From NCBI GenBank assembly GCA_027484725.1, contig JAIXSK010000014.1:90323-154322 (forward strand): 64,000 bases of DNA, read 5' to 3'. The translations under genes and the position numbers were made by a program. The DNA comes from Flavobacterium sp. Its GTDB lineage: Bacteria > Bacteroidota > Bacteroidia > Flavobacteriales > Flavobacteriaceae. Below are positions 25,401 to 35,562 of the stretch, piece after piece. The notes under the pieces are model-generated. The model was not told the DNA's origin. It worked only from the letters and a program-made list of their open reading frames with translations, and made no database searches. How positions within the stretch are numbered: the first letter of the stretch is position 1; each line of letters opens with the position of its first letter.

Positions 25401-28400
25401 CGGAAGCAGAACAGGAACAGGTACCATAATTTTAGGAGCCACAGCTTCAGGAGGAACGCTAAATTGGTATGCTGCGGCTACAGGCGGTAGTTCATTAGGA
25501 ACTGGAACCAGTTTTACCACACCAGTCATCTCTACTACAACTACTTTTTATGTTGAGGCCGTAAACGGAGCTTGTGCTTCAACACCAAGAACAGCAGTAG
25601 TTGCTACTGTTAACTACCCTGAAATTGATATTCTGGGGAATGCAACTTCTATTGTTGATGGAGACGTAACACCAACTACTGCCGATTGGACAGACTTTGG
25701 TTCAGCTACCAACACAAGAACCTTCACCATCAGAAATACAGGTACTGCTTTATTAACTATTGGAACCATCAACATTACCGGAACCAATGCAAGCGAATTC
25801 AGTGTAACAACACCACCAAGCGCTACCGTAGCCATTGGTGCATCAACTACTTTTACAGTTACTTTTGCGCCAACAGCAGTTGGACTCAGAACTGCAAATA
25901 TTTCTATTGACAATAACGACACCAACGAAAACCCATATGATTTCAACATCCAAGGAACAGGTGTAGAACAAGAAATTGATATTCAAGGTAACGGAGTTAC
26001 TATTGTTGACGGCGACAGCACACCATCAACTGCAGATTGGACAGACTTTAGCAACGTGGCCGGTACCAGAACATATACTATTCGCAACTTAGGAAATATA
26101 GAGTTAAGCGTAGGAACCGTTACAATAGGTGGTGCAAATGCTTCTGACTTTACAGTAACTACTCCTCCGGCTGCCACGGTGCCTGCTTTTGGAACAACTA
26201 CTTTTGTGGTTAGTTTCTCTCCAACAGCCATCAATACCAGAACAGCCACCATTAGTTTGGACAATAATGACAGTACTGAAAACCCGTACAATTATTCCAT
26301 CCAAGGCTTTGGTATTGTTCCTGAGATTGATATTCAAGGAAACACTACTTCTATTACTGACGGTGACGCTTCACCAAGTACAACTGATTGGACAGATTTT
26401 GGTTCGTCAGCCAACACCAGAACGTTCACCATCTTCAACAATGGTAATATAGCTCTTACTTTAGGTGCCTATACCATAGGTGGAGCCAACGCAGCTGAAT
26501 TTACCGTAACAACGCCACCTGCGGCGACTGTAGCGGCCTTCAGCAGCACCACTTTTACGATTACTTTTGCACCAACAGCTGTAGGTGTCAGAACCGCAAC
26601 GTTCTCAATCGTAAATAATGACAGCACCGAAAATCCTTATAATTTTAGTATTCAAGGAACCGGAACTACCAGAGAAATTGATGTGCAAGGTCTTAGTTTG
26701 TCAATCTCTGACGGTGATACAGTAACCTCTATCTCTGACGGAACTGACTTTGGCCCCGCGGATATCAATTTAGGAACCGTTACACGTACCTTTACCATTT
26801 TAAACACCGGATCTATTCCGCTTACCATTTCAAATCCAACCATTTCAGGCGTTAATGCTGCTGAATTCAGCATCAGTGCCAATCCGGGAACCTTAACCAT
26901 TGGTGCGGGTGCAAGTACAACTTTCCAGGTAACGTTCAATCCGAGTGCGGTCTTTACGCGTGTGGCGCAAATCAATATTGTCAACAACGACAGCGATGAA
27001 AACCCCTACAACTTTGCCATACAAGGAACCGGTTTGCTGGATAACGACGGAGACGGAATTGAAAACAATACCGATCAAGACGACGACAACGACGGTATTA
27101 TAGATACAGTAGAATGCGGAACTTGCGTGAGTGACCCGTTCATCAACGGAGGTTTTGAAACTCCTGCAATTGCTGCTGCTTCATACGCAATCCTTCCTAC
27201 AGCAAGTGTTTCAGGTTGGCAAACCAGTGCTGAGAACTTTATTGAAATTTGGAGTTCAGGTTTCAGCAGCGGTAGCGGCGGTCCGGTTCCGGCAGCCGAA
27301 GGCAATCAGTTTGCCGAGCTCAATGCCAACGTTCCGGGTATATTGTACCAAACGTTTTGTTTGAATGCAGCTGGTGGAACCATCTTTTGGTCTATCAAAC
27401 ACCGCGGACGTTCAGGAACTGATACTGCTTACGTAAAATTCGGAGACAACTTGGCCAATGCTATAGCCTCTGCCCCAATTGTTACCATGGTAGACGGAAA
27501 CACCGCTTGGGGTTCATACTCCGGTTCATACACTATTCCGGTAGGACAAACCAACATTGTACTTACATTCCAAGCAGGACCAACCGCTTCAGGTAGTGCC
27601 TCAGTAGGTAACTTTATAGATGATATTCAAATCATCATCAATCAAAACTGTGTAGATACCGATGGTGACACTGTGGCTGATATTTTAGATGTAGATTCAG
27701 ATAACGACGGAATTACAGATATTGAAGAAGCCGGCTTTAAAGCCTATAGCAACCAAACCGGTACCATGGACAAAACCAATGCCGCTAACTGGGTAGACGC
27801 CAATGCCAACGGAATCAATGATTATATTGACTCAAGAATTGCTGCAAGTACTTATGTTGTTCCTGATACCGACGCAGATGGTGTATACAACCACTTAGAT
27901 TTAGACAGTGATAACGACTCATTATTTGATGTTGATGAATCTGGTTTGCTTAATGGCGACGGTGATATCAACGGTGATGGAAGAGGCGATGGAGCTGACT
28001 CTGAAGGAGATGGTATGCTCAACTTATATGACAATTCAACCAATTTTGGAGTGGTGGGCAGAGCCTATGCACAAGATAGTGACTCAAACGGCACACCTGA
28101 CTATATGCAATTGGACTCAAATGACGATGGTGTTAACGATATTCAAACCGGTTTATATGCAAGCTTCGACACCAATGGTGACGGTAAAATTGACGGAACC
28201 GGAGATACAGACAGAGATGGTATCTTGGATGTATTTGATACCAATGATGCGCAAAGAGGTTCTCCTAGAGATTTGAACAGAAAGCTCTATTTAGATTTTG
28301 ACGGACGAAACGATTATGCTGAAAACGTTGCTCTATTGGGTGGATTGTCGAACGCAACCTTAATGGCTTGGATTGACTTAAACTCAGCATTCAGCGCAAC

Positions 28401-30774
28401 CGGAACCGTAGTGGGTCAAGACAGATTCCACATCAAAGTTTCAAGTGCAAGAACATTGCAGGCGGTGGTCAACGGAACTACTTTAACTTTCGGAACACCA
28501 CTCAACAAATCACAATGGTATCATGTAGCTGCTACTTATGGCGGTGGTACCCTTAGCCTGTATTTGAACGGAAAATTAGTAGCCTCACAAGCTTTAACGG
28601 GTAACATTGCTGCCGATGCAAGTAAGCTTACTTTAGGCAAAGATCCGTTGACCAGTACCAACTATTTCAAAGGTAAAATTGACGAAGTACGTGTGTTCAA
28701 TACAGCATTAACTGCTTTGCAAGTACAAAGAATGGTATATCAAGAAATTCAAAACTCATCTTCACAAGTTCGCGGTATGATTGTACCGAAAGATGTAGGT
28801 TCGCTTCCATTTGCCAATGTCTTGAGATATTACAGAATGGACGCTTACAAAGATGATATTGTAGATGATTTAACTACTGCTTCTATTGACACCGGAACGG
28901 GTATGAAAATGTACAACCACAAAGCAATTGCGGTTCAAGAAGCGCCAATGCCGTTTACAACCATCAGAACCGGAACTTTTGCAACAGCCATCAATGATGC
29001 TACAAAAGACATCAGAGGTTTGGATGTATTAGATTATGACTATGCCATTATTCAAGCAAGACACAATATTACCGAAACTGCCAATAGCACACATATGGGC
29101 TTATTTGTTGACCCGGGGGTAACGGTAACCATGAACAACGATACCAAAATTCAAAACGATTGGTATTTGAAACTTGACGGAAAAATTGATTTGCAAGGTA
29201 AATCGCAATTGGTACAAACCACCAATTCTGATTTAGATGTTACCAGTGCAGGTTCAATCGAAAGAGATCAGCAAGGTCAATCAAACAAATACAATTACAA
29301 CTATTGGTGTTCACCGGTAGGCGCTATGAATACTACCTCAAACAACAATGCCTATACCGTGGCGGGTGTTCTTAGAGATGGAACCAATCCGAACAGTATT
29401 CAAAACATCAATTGGACCACCGGATATGATGGTGCCGCAACAACTCCAATTACCTTGAGTAGTTACTGGATTTTCAAATTCCAAAACTTAACTCCACAGT
29501 ATGCAAATTGGTCAGCAGTGGGTCAAAGCGGTTCCTTATTGGCGGCTCAAGGATTCACCCTGAAAGGAAGCAATGCCGGAACCAGCTCGCAAAACTACAC
29601 CTTTGTAGGTAAACCCAACAATGGTACCATCACTACTGCCATTGCTCCGGGCAACCTCAACTTGTGTGGCAATCCGTATGCTTCTGCACTTGATGCCAAC
29701 GCATTCTTAACAGACAACAGTGCTGTAACTACCGGAACCATTTATTTCTGGGAGCATTTCAGCAGCAACAGTTCACACAACTTGTTAGATTATCAAGGCG
29801 GTTATTCGGCGCGCAACTTGGTCGGAGGAACTCCACCGGTAGCTCCGGTTGGCATCAGCGGACAAGGTTCAAGTTCGAGAATTCCGAACAGATTTATACC
29901 GGTAGGACAAGGTTTCTTGGTGTATGCCAACGCAACCGGAGGCAGCATCACTTTCAGCAACAGTCAAAGAGCTTTTGTCAAAGAAGACGGAGCAACATCA
30001 AACTTTATGTTCCGTCAAAACAGCAGTCTAACTTCGGCAGACAGAACCTTTGACAACCGTGAAGATTCATTTGCAGGCAACGATGGCTTTGGAAGAATTC
30101 GAATAGGATTTGACTCTGCCAACAACTACCACAGACAAATTCTTATGGGCTTCATGGATAATTTAGCCACCGATGGATTTGATCCGGGCTATGATGCGCC
30201 GCAAATTGACACACAACCAAATGATTTGTATTTCAAATTGGGTACAAGCAACTTGGTAATTCAAGGTGTGGGCAGCTTTGACATCAATAAAATTTATCCG
30301 TTGTCACTCAAAAACGGAATGAATGGTGACATCAGGTTTACTCTAGACGGTGTTGAAAACATGGATGCCTCACAAAACATCTACATTCATGACAATGTAA
30401 CCGGATTGTATCACAACATCAAAAACCAACCATTCCAAATAAACTTGGCAGGTGGTAATTATCCGGATCGATTCTCATTGCGCTTTACCACCAACACAAA
30501 TTTAGGTGTAGATGATTTCAACCAAAGCGAAGAAGTAACTGTAGTGTATACCAGTAATGATCATATGATCCACATTTCTAAAGGAATAACTAACGCCTCA
30601 ATCAAAGGTGTTGAGCTCATCAATATTTTGGGACAAAACATCAAAACTTGGCAAATAGAAAATACAACCGGAAACGAGATTCAAATTCCGGTAAGCAACA
30701 TCAGCACCGGAACCTACATAGTAAAAGTGTTGACTTCAAAAGGTGATTTAACCCAAAAAATCATCATCAAATAA
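22432..30774 (+). CDS. Giant secreted T9SS repeat protein with LamG domain
   Basis: 2780 residues. Signal peptide (to GYAQ), a Gly/Ser/Ala-rich region (about 30-235), seven tandem repeats of about 90 residues (347-982), an Ig-like domain (to 1062), four choice-of-anchor-D repeats (1063-1535; NNDSTENPYNFSIQGTG pattern), thrombospondin-3-like calcium motifs (DNDGDGIENNTDQDDDNDG, again at 1742-1945), and a LamG/concanavalin-like domain (1951-2106; YLDFDGRNDY, WYHVAATY). The last 75 residues are a T9SS type A sorting domain. It is probably exported and attached to the surface as an adhesin or matrix protein. It stands alone behind its own promoter and terminator. Ligand unknown. Confidence 0.9.
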   Translation: METTTLNRKKYISLFISLFLLTIGYAQTSQTFNSSGNFKVPAGVTSITVELWGAGAGGASGSNAAGGGGGGAYTRAILSVTPGSTIPVTVGTGGTAGNAGQNSSIMSVIANGGSAGSGRTGGSGGAASTIIAPVTASFAGGNGGNARNSTSGGNNEAGGGGGASATTSASGGNGNNGANNNNSLTTGGFGTGNGGGGAATDGNPDATAGNSPGGGGGGRGEGSSSSKSGADGRVSISWICPTYSLTAATTATGPFCGSSSSTVTIKSSTMPSGTYNITYNLTGATVATGTIATVTFTAGSPGTATFTTTALNPGITTLTITSINSESACALSASSNNTVDITVNSTPTASAGGALFTCSNSGAVNISTGSSATNYNSIQWSSSGTGTFFNADDLSTCTYTPSPADIAAGSVTLTLTAFGNTPCGNATSTKTLTIRRAASANAGTAINTCYNSGAVSITAGSSASNYSSILWSSSGTGTFVNATSLTTCTYNPSAADIAAGSVTLTLTANGNTPCSNVTSTKTLTIQPGPTANAGTNLSTCNTGAAVNITAGSSASNYSSIQWTASGLGAIANANSLTTCTYTPTLADILLGSVTLTLTATGNAPCGGTAVSTKTLTIYAPSTANAGTNVTICATTATTNITAGSSATNYTSVLWTSSGTGSFANANNLSTCTYTPSAADKAAGSVTITLTASNPGCANATSTKTLFITAAPTAIAGSTIYTCSTTGAVNITAGASATNYTSIQWTSSGSGTFANANSLTNCTYNPSAADITAGSVTLTLTAIANSPCSNTTSTKTLNISRAMTAVAGSNLSMCAAAGSVNIIPGSSATNQNSILWSSSGTGTFSNPNNITTCTYTPSAADIAAGSVVITLSALNAGCPPVSSTKTLTIYSTPTVSAGPAMSTCSSTGAVNITSGSSATNQASVLWTSSGTGTFANANSLTNCTYTPSAADIAAGNVTLTLTAFGNAPCGNASATKTLTINAAVSVTGTTPGSRTGTGTIILGATASGGTLNWYAAATGGSSLGTGTSFTTPVISTTTTFYVEAVNGACASTPRTAVVATVNYPEIDILGNATSIVDGDVTPTTADWTDFGSATNTRTFTIRNTGTALLTIGTINITGTNASEFSVTTPPSATVAIGASTTFTVTFAPTAVGLRTANISIDNNDTNENPYDFNIQGTGVEQEIDIQGNGVTIVDGDSTPSTADWTDFSNVAGTRTYTIRNLGNIELSVGTVTIGGANASDFTVTTPPAATVPAFGTTTFVVSFSPTAINTRTATISLDNNDSTENPYNYSIQGFGIVPEIDIQGNTTSITDGDASPSTTDWTDFGSSANTRTFTIFNNGNIALTLGAYTIGGANAAEFTVTTPPAATVAAFSSTTFTITFAPTAVGVRTATFSIVNNDSTENPYNFSIQGTGTTREIDVQGLSLSISDGDTVTSISDGTDFGPADINLGTVTRTFTILNTGSIPLTISNPTISGVNAAEFSISANPGTLTIGAGASTTFQVTFNPSAVFTRVAQINIVNNDSDENPYNFAIQGTGLLDNDGDGIENNTDQDDDNDGIIDTVECGTCVSDPFINGGFETPAIAAASYAILPTASVSGWQTSAENFIEIWSSGFSSGSGGPVPAAEGNQFAELNANVPGILYQTFCLNAAGGTIFWSIKHRGRSGTDTAYVKFGDNLANAIASAPIVTMVDGNTAWGSYSGSYTIPVGQTNIVLTFQAGPTASGSASVGNFIDDIQIIINQNCVDTDGDTVADILDVDSDNDGITDIEEAGFKAYSNQTGTMDKTNAANWVDANANGINDYIDSRIAASTYVVPDTDADGVYNHLDLDSDNDSLFDVDESGLLNGDGDINGDGRGDGADSEGDGMLNLYDNSTNFGVVGRAYAQDSDSNGTPDYMQLDSNDDGVNDIQTGLYASFDTNGDGKIDGTGDTDRDGILDVFDTNDAQRGSPRDLNRKLYLDFDGRNDYAENVALLGGLSNATLMAWIDLNSAFSATGTVVGQDRFHIKVSSARTLQAVVNGTTLTFGTPLNKSQWYHVAATYGGGTLSLYLNGKLVASQALTGNIAADASKLTLGKDPLTSTNYFKGKIDEVRVFNTALTALQVQRMVYQEIQNSSSQVRGMIVPKDVGSLPFANVLRYYRMDAYKDDIVDDLTTASIDTGTGMKMYNHKAIAVQEAPMPFTTIRTGTFATAINDATKDIRGLDVLDYDYAIIQARHNITETANSTHMGLFVDPGVTVTMNNDTKIQNDWYLKLDGKIDLQGKSQLVQTTNSDLDVTSAGSIERDQQGQSNKYNYNYWCSPVGAMNTTSNNNAYTVAGVLRDGTNPNSIQNINWTTGYDGAATTPITLSSYWIFKFQNLTPQYANWSAVGQSGSLLAAQGFTLKGSNAGTSSQNYTFVGKPNNGTITTAIAPGNLNLCGNPYASALDANAFLTDNSAVTTGTIYFWEHFSSNSSHNLLDYQGGYSARNLVGGTPPVAPVGISGQGSSSRIPNRFIPVGQGFLVYANATGGSITFSNSQRAFVKEDGATSNFMFRQNSSLTSADRTFDNREDSFAGNDGFGRIRIGFDSANNYHRQILMGFMDNLATDGFDPGYDAPQIDTQPNDLYFKLGTSNLVIQGVGSFDINKIYPLSLKNGMNGDIRFTLDGVENMDASQNIYIHDNVTGLYHNIKNQPFQINLAGGNYPDRFSLRFTTNTNLGVDDFNQSEEVTVVYTSNDHMIHISKGITNASIKGVELINILGQNIKTWQIENTTGNEIQIPVSNISTGTYIVKVLTSKGDLTQKIIIK
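23470..25377 (+). repeat. Seven tandem 270-nt coding repeats
   Basis: Each unit encodes about 90 residues with the pattern AGxxxxTC, xVNITAGSSATNY, SSGTGTFANANSLTTCTY, PSAADIAAGSVTLTLTA and STKTLTI. Two or three Cys per unit are conserved and could form disulfides. The units differ by many substitutions, so they are old and partly diverged, but DNA identity is still enough for slippage or recombination. Confidence 0.88.
25618..27036 (+). repeat. Four choice-of-anchor-D coding repeats
   Basis: Units of about 350 nt, each starting with the pattern EIDxxGNxxSIxDGD and ending NPYxFxIQGTG. This repeat type is common in surface proteins of Bacteroidetes. Confidence 0.85.
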
Positions 30775-30802
30775 TCCCCCTTTTTTCCCCAAACCTACTT
30801 GA

Positions 30803-30838
30803 AATAAGCTTCCTCCCCCAGGGAAGCTTATTTTTTTT
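30803..30838. terminator. Bidirectional terminator between the giant gene and hisS
   Basis: TAAGCTTCC / GGAAGCTTA stem, 8-nt loop, T-run of ten on the plus strand; hisS converges on it from the other side. Confidence 0.85.
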
Positions 30839-30840
30839 AG

Positions 30841-32262
30841 TTATTTGAGCTGAGATAGCAAATCGTCAAAAGACAAAGTTTGCTGTTCGCCTGTAGTCAG
30901 ATTTTTCAGGGCAAAAGTTTGATTTTCGATTTCTTGTGTACCCAGCACAACGGCAAAAGGAATCCCGCGTTTATCGGCATAAGCAAACTGTTTTCCCACT
31001 TTAATAGCTTCAGGATAAAGTTCAACACAAATACCTGCTTGACGCAATTTTGAAATGGCTTTCATTGCATATTGAGCTTCGGTTTGGCCATAATTAACAA
31101 ACAAAGCTTTGGTGCCGGCATTGACCGTTTCAGGAAACAAATTGAGTTCTTCCAAAACCAAATAAATGCGGTCAAGGCCAAATGAAATGCCTACTCCACT
31201 CATATTCTTGAGTCCAAAAATACCGGTCAAATCATCATAACGACCACCACCACCTATTGAGCCCATTGCTACACCTTCAGGAGCAGTCACTTCAAAAATA
31301 GCTCCTGTGTAATAATTGAGTCCGCGCGCCAAGGTAACATCCAAATCTAATTTTGAATGCATCAAGCCCAAAGCTTCTATTTGAGTGCAGATAAATTGCA
31401 GTTCTTCAATTCCTTTTTTGCCTTCTTCTGAGGATGATAAAAGCTCTGAAAGTTGATTGAGCTTTTCCATAATAGTTCCGTTGAATGAAAAAAGTGGCGC
31501 CATCTGATCAATTGCTGAAGCAGAAATACCTTTTTGCAGCATTTCTTGCCGAACGCCCTCTGCTCCTATTTTGTCGAGTTTATCTAAAGCCACGGTAAAA
31601 TCGATGAGTTGATCTTGCGCACCTATAACCTCAGCAATCCCAGAAAGAATTTTTCTATTGTTGATTTTAATCGTCACGCCTTTCAATCCAAGCGTCGAAA
31701 AAACGGCATCATACAACTGAACAAGTTCTACTTCTTGCCAAAGCGAGGTTGAACCAACCACATCGGCATCACATTGATAAAATTCTCTAAAACGTCCTTT
31801 TTGCGGTCGATCGGCACGCCAAACGGGCTGAATTTGATAGCGCTTAAACGGAAACTCAATCTCGTTTTGGTGTTGCACAACATACCGTGCAAACGGAACG
31901 GTCAAATCATAACGCAAGGCTTTTTCAGAGATGCGCGCCGTAAATTTATTGAGTTCTACCAGTTGCTCTTTGGTGATGGTCTCTGCTGAATTTTCAAGCA
32001 AAGCATCCAAAGATTTCGGCAACTGAATTTTGTTTTTATCAAAGAAAAAATTGCCCGAATTCAAAATTTTAAAAATCAAACGGTCGCCTTCTTCTCCGTA
32101 TTTGCCCATGAGCGTTTCAGAATTTTCAAACGACGGAGTTTCTATAGGCTGATAGCCGAACTTTTCAAAATGATTTTTAATAACTGAGAAAATATAGTTG
32201 CGTTTGTAGACTTCAACCGCTGAAAAATCTCGTGTTCCTTTGGGAATGGATGGTTTTGCCAT
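30841..32262 (-). CDS. hisS: Histidine-tRNA ligase
   Basis: 473 residues from ATG 32262 ([14 protein letters not shown]); a longer frame back to 32409 adds 49 untypical residues and would overlap the divergent permease gene. Class II motifs: motif 2 [32 protein letters not shown] (positions about 120-150), the HisA motif [14 protein letters not shown], motif 3 [13 protein letters not shown], and the C-terminal anticodon-binding domain ([14 protein letters not shown] onward). It charges tRNA-His. It converges on the giant gene and diverges from the FtsX-type permease. Confidence 0.95.
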   Translation of the reverse strand: MAKPSIPKGTRDFSAVEVYKRNYIFSVIKNHFEKFGYQPIETPSFENSETLMGKYGEEGDRLIFKILNSGNFFFDKNKIQLPKSLDALLENSAETITKEQLVELNKFTARISEKALRYDLTVPFARYVVQHQNEIEFPFKRYQIQPVWRADRPQKGRFREFYQCDADVVGSTSLWQEVELVQLYDAVFSTLGLKGVTIKINNRKILSGIAEVIGAQDQLIDFTVALDKLDKIGAEGVRQEMLQKGISASAIDQMAPLFSFNGTIMEKLNQLSELLSSSEEGKKGIEELQFICTQIEALGLMHSKLDLDVTLARGLNYYTGAIFEVTAPEGVAMGSIGGGGRYDDLTGIFGLKNMSGVGISFGLDRIYLVLEELNLFPETVNAGTKALFVNYGQTEAQYAMKAISKLRQAGICVELYPEAIKVGKQFAYADKRGIPFAVVLGTQEIENQTFALKNLTTGEQQTLSFDDLLSQLK

Positions 32263-32383
32263 GATTTTAATGCAAAGAATAGAATGTGAATTGGCTGCAA
32301 ATATCTTACATTTTAAAATAATATTGTCTGAACCACGCGGCAAACTTGTAACAAATACTTTAACTTCGTGACAAAATCTCGTG

Positions 32384-33625
32384 ATGCTAAAATTATTCAG
32401 AGAAAACATTCGAATTGCGTTGGGTTCTATCAGAACTCAATTACTGCGCACCATCCTCACGGTATTGATCATCGCCATTGGCATCACGGCATTGGTTTGC
32501 ATTTTGACCGTTGTGGCTGCACTTGAAAACACGATTTCTACCGATTTTGCCTCCATGGGGGCCAATACGTTCAACATCAATCAATATCCGTTTGAAACGC
32601 GCCGACAAGGTGGCAGAGAACGTGAAGTCATCAATCCAATCATCTCTTATCCCGACGCGGTGGCTTTTAAAAACAAATACAATTTTCCGCTTACACGCAC
32701 TTCCCTTTCTTTTACAGCCACCAGCAAAGCCGAAGCCAAATTTGAAAGCAAAAAAACGGATCCAAAAATAACTGTAAAAGGGGTTGATGAATATTTTGTG
32801 ACCAATTCCGGATTAGAAATCGCACAAGGAAGAAATTTCTCTAGCTTTGACATTGCCAACAATACCTACTGTTGCGTGGTGGGCTCAGATTTTGAGAAAG
32901 ATTTACTCAAAGATGTCAACCCGATTGACAAAGTGATTTCTATTCGCGGAGCCAAATTCAAAGTCATTGGCGTGCTCAAAGAAAAGGGCTCGACCTTTGG
33001 TAATAATGAAGATTTACGGGTGTTGATTCCGATTCAAATTGCCCGTTCTATTTTTACCCAACCCGATATCAATTATACTGTGAGTGTTATGGTTGAGAAA
33101 AAAGAAATGCTCGATCAAGCAGTAGACCACGCTACCGGAGTTATGCGCAATATACGAAAACTGAGCCCAGTAAAAGAAAACAATTTTGGCATTTCACGCA
33201 GTGATGATCTCATTAATCGCATTTTGAGCATTACTGATTATTTAGGTGTGTCGGCTTGGGTCATTGGCATCATTACAATTTTTGGTTCTTCAATTGCCCT
33301 GATGAATATTATGCTGGTCTCGGTTACCGAAAGAACCCGTGAAATTGGCGTGCGCAAAGCACTCGGAGCCAAACGCAGTACGATTGCCACACAATTTTTT
33401 ATTGAAACTTTGGTCATTGGACAAATGGGCGGAATTTTTGGCATCATCCTCGGAATCTCGGCCGGTGCAGGAATTGCCTCCTTGCTCAACTTTAGCTTTG
33501 TAACTCCGTGGGCAGCTATATTCGCGGCCTTTATCACAACTTTTATTGTAGCAATTGTTTCGGGTTCTTATCCGGCTCTGAAAGCTTCTCGTCTAGACCC
33601 AATAGAAGCCTTGCGTTACGAATAA
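32384..33625 (+). CDS. MacB/FtsX-type ABC transporter permease
   Basis: 413 residues from ATG 32384 (a GTG directly before is also in frame). One N-terminal membrane helix ([20 protein letters not shown]), a periplasmic MacB-like core (about 45-275), and three C-terminal helices of the FtsX domain with [22 protein letters not shown]. Such permeases use a separate ATPase for mechanotransmission or lipoprotein/peptide export. No ATPase gene is adjacent, so the partner is encoded elsewhere. It ends with TAA directly touching the stop codon of convergent prmC. Confidence 0.88.
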   Translation: MLKLFRENIRIALGSIRTQLLRTILTVLIIAIGITALVCILTVVAALENTISTDFASMGANTFNINQYPFETRRQGGREREVINPIISYPDAVAFKNKYNFPLTRTSLSFTATSKAEAKFESKKTDPKITVKGVDEYFVTNSGLEIAQGRNFSSFDIANNTYCCVVGSDFEKDLLKDVNPIDKVISIRGAKFKVIGVLKEKGSTFGNNEDLRVLIPIQIARSIFTQPDINYTVSVMVEKKEMLDQAVDHATGVMRNIRKLSPVKENNFGISRSDDLINRILSITDYLGVSAWVIGIITIFGSSIALMNIMLVSVTERTREIGVRKALGAKRSTIATQFFIETLVIGQMGGIFGIILGISAGAGIASLLNFSFVTPWAAIFAAFITTFIVAIVSGSYPALKASRLDPIEALRYE

Positions 33626-34474
33626 CTAACTTCTGATTGCGCGAATCATACGGTCATTTCCGTAAATATCTTTTCTGAGTTCAAGGTTTTTAAAACCTAT
33701 CTCTGTCAATAATTGCTGGGTTTCTGCACCCAAATATTGGTTGATTTCAAAAAACAGCAAACCTTGAGGCGTTAAATGATTAAAGGCTAATTCAGCAATT
33801 TTTCTATAAAACTTGAGTGCGTCGTCATCGGGCACAAACAAGGCCAAATGCGGTTCGTGTTCAAGGACATTGGGACGAATTTCAAGCTTTTCAAGTTCGC
33901 GCACATACGGCGGATTCGATACTATTATATTATAGGTATCGTTTAATTTTTCAGTTTGCAAAACATCTTGTTGGATAAAGGCTACTGAAACTTGATTGAT
34001 TTGAGCATTTTTTTGAGCCATTTGCAAAGCCGCTTCAGAAACATCAAGAGCCCAAACCTCAGCCTTGGGTAAATGTTTCGCTAAGGTCACTGGAATACAA
34101 CCGCTGCCTGTACCGATGTCGAGAATTTTTAAATTTTGAAGATGCTGGGCTTCAGATAAAATCCACTCAACCAATTCTTCGGTTTCGGGTCGGGGAATCA
34201 GCACATCAGGAGTAACTTGGAACGTCAACCCATAAAACTCAGTTTGCCCCAACAAATATTGTATCGGAACCTCTTGAGACAATTCTTGAAGTAAAAAATT
34301 CCAGCGCTCAAGCTGCGATGCATCAAAAATAAAATCGGTTTGCAAAGCCCAATCTATTCGGCGCATTTGATAATCATGCTCCAAAATCAAAAAAAAGAAA
34401 TGCTCGGCTTCAACTACATCATATATAGGAGTCAAAACCTGAATAAAATATTTTTGAAACTCTTTTCCCAACAT
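33626..34474 (-). CDS. prmC: Release factor glutamine methyltransferase PrmC
   Basis: 282 residues from ATG 34474 (MLGKEFQKYFIQVL); the frame continues to 34576 but that part overlaps the ribD start and looks untypical. N-terminal helical domain, then a Rossmann methyltransferase domain with LDIGTGSGCIPVTLAKHLP and the catalytic IVSNPPYV motif (NPPY). PETEELVEW is also conserved. It methylates the Gln of the GGQ motif in release factors. It is divergent from ribD and abuts the permease stop. Confidence 0.93.
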   Translation of the reverse strand: MLGKEFQKYFIQVLTPIYDVVEAEHFFFLILEHDYQMRRIDWALQTDFIFDASQLERWNFLLQELSQEVPIQYLLGQTEFYGLTFQVTPDVLIPRPETEELVEWILSEAQHLQNLKILDIGTGSGCIPVTLAKHLPKAEVWALDVSEAALQMAQKNAQINQVSVAFIQQDVLQTEKLNDTYNIIVSNPPYVRELEKLEIRPNVLEHEPHLALFVPDDDALKFYRKIAELAFNHLTPQGLLFFEINQYLGAETQQLLTEIGFKNLELRKDIYGNDRMIRAIRS

Positions 34475-34518
34475 AAATTTAGCATTTATTACTGCTGCCC
34501 AATTCGGGTTAAAAACCC

Positions 34519-34526
34519 TATTTTTG
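34519..34526 (+). promoter_or_regulatory. -7 box almost touching the ribD start
   Basis: TATTTTTG ends 4 nt before the GTG start at 34531, so transcription would begin at or next to the start codon. No TTG lies 17-23 nt upstream. Confidence 0.45.
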
Positions 34527-34530
34527 CGCG

Positions 34531-35562
34531 GTGAAGATACACGAAAAATACATGCACCGCTGTCTGCAATTGGCAAAAAATGGCCGGGTTCACGCTATGC
34601 CGAATCCGTCGGTAGGTGCTGTAATTGTGCACCAAGGCTTAATTATTGGCGAAGGCTACACTTCAAGTTATGGCGGGCCGCATGCCGAAGTCAATGCGAT
34701 TGCTTCAGTTAAAAACCCTGAATTATTGCCCCATGCTACCCTTTATGTGAGTTTAGAACCTTGCAGTCATTTTGGTAAAACACCGCCTTGTGCTGATTTG
34801 ATCCTCAAGCACAAAATACCGATGGTTGTGGTAGGCGCTTCTGACCCAAATCCGTTGGTAGCAGGCAATGGTTTGAAAAAAATTGCGGCTTCGGGGGCAA
34901 AAATCATCAGCGGAATTCTTGAGAAAGAATGTATTGAATCCAATATTCGATTTTTTACATTTCACCAAAAAAAAAGACCTTACATCATTTTAAAATGGGC
35001 ACAAAGCAAAGATGGATTTATTGCGCCCATAACGCAAAAAAGAGCTCAAAATCCGGAACCTTTTTGGATTACTAATCCCTATTCGCGACAACTGGTGCAC
35101 AAATGGCGCAGTGAAGAAGCAGCCATTCTGATTGGTACCCAAACCGCTTTGGATGACAACCCAAGGTTAGATGTTCGCGATTGGCATGGGGCAAATCCGG
35201 TTCGCATCGTTTTGGATCAAAAAAATAGAATTCCAAAAGAAAATCATATATTTGAAGGTACGTCTGAGGTCAAAGTACTGACAACTGACGAAATTCAATT
35301 GGGTCAAAAACCGGCAATTCAAATAGCAAAATACTTATATAATGCGGGTTTACAATCGGTCATTATTGAAGGCGGCAGACAAACTTTACAGACTTTTATA
35401 GACGAAGGTATTTGGGATGAGGCGCGCATTTTTACCGGCGAAGTTCTTTTGGGCGACGGTATTGCTGCTCCTTTATTTAATGGTTCAAAACCCATCAAAC
35501 AATTTTTGCTACAGGACGAACTTTTAATATTTAAAAACCATGATCAACACGATAATTTTTGA
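34531..35562 (+). CDS. ribD: Bifunctional riboflavin biosynthesis deaminase/reductase RibD
   Basis: 343 residues. The GTG at 34531 gives VKIHEKYMHRCLQLAKNG, which matches how family members begin; ATG 34552 would cut this. Deaminase domain (1-145): zinc ligands in HAEV (H51) and PCSHFGKTPPC (C78, C87), E53 catalytic. Reductase domain from about 146 (RPYIILKWAQSKDGFIA; VIIEGGRQTLQTFIDEG). It carries out two steps from the GTP-derived pyrimidine to the riboflavin precursor. It overlaps the HAD gene by 23 nt. Confidence 0.94.
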   Translation: MKIHEKYMHRCLQLAKNGRVHAMPNPSVGAVIVHQGLIIGEGYTSSYGGPHAEVNAIASVKNPELLPHATLYVSLEPCSHFGKTPPCADLILKHKIPMVVVGASDPNPLVAGNGLKKIAASGAKIISGILEKECIESNIRFFTFHQKKRPYIILKWAQSKDGFIAPITQKRAQNPEPFWITNPYSRQLVHKWRSEEAAILIGTQTALDDNPRLDVRDWHGANPVRIVLDQKNRIPKENHIFEGTSEVKVLTTDEIQLGQKPAIQIAKYLYNAGLQSVIIEGGRQTLQTFIDEGIWDEARIFTGEVLLGDGIAAPLFNGSKPIKQFLLQDELLIFKNHDQHDNF

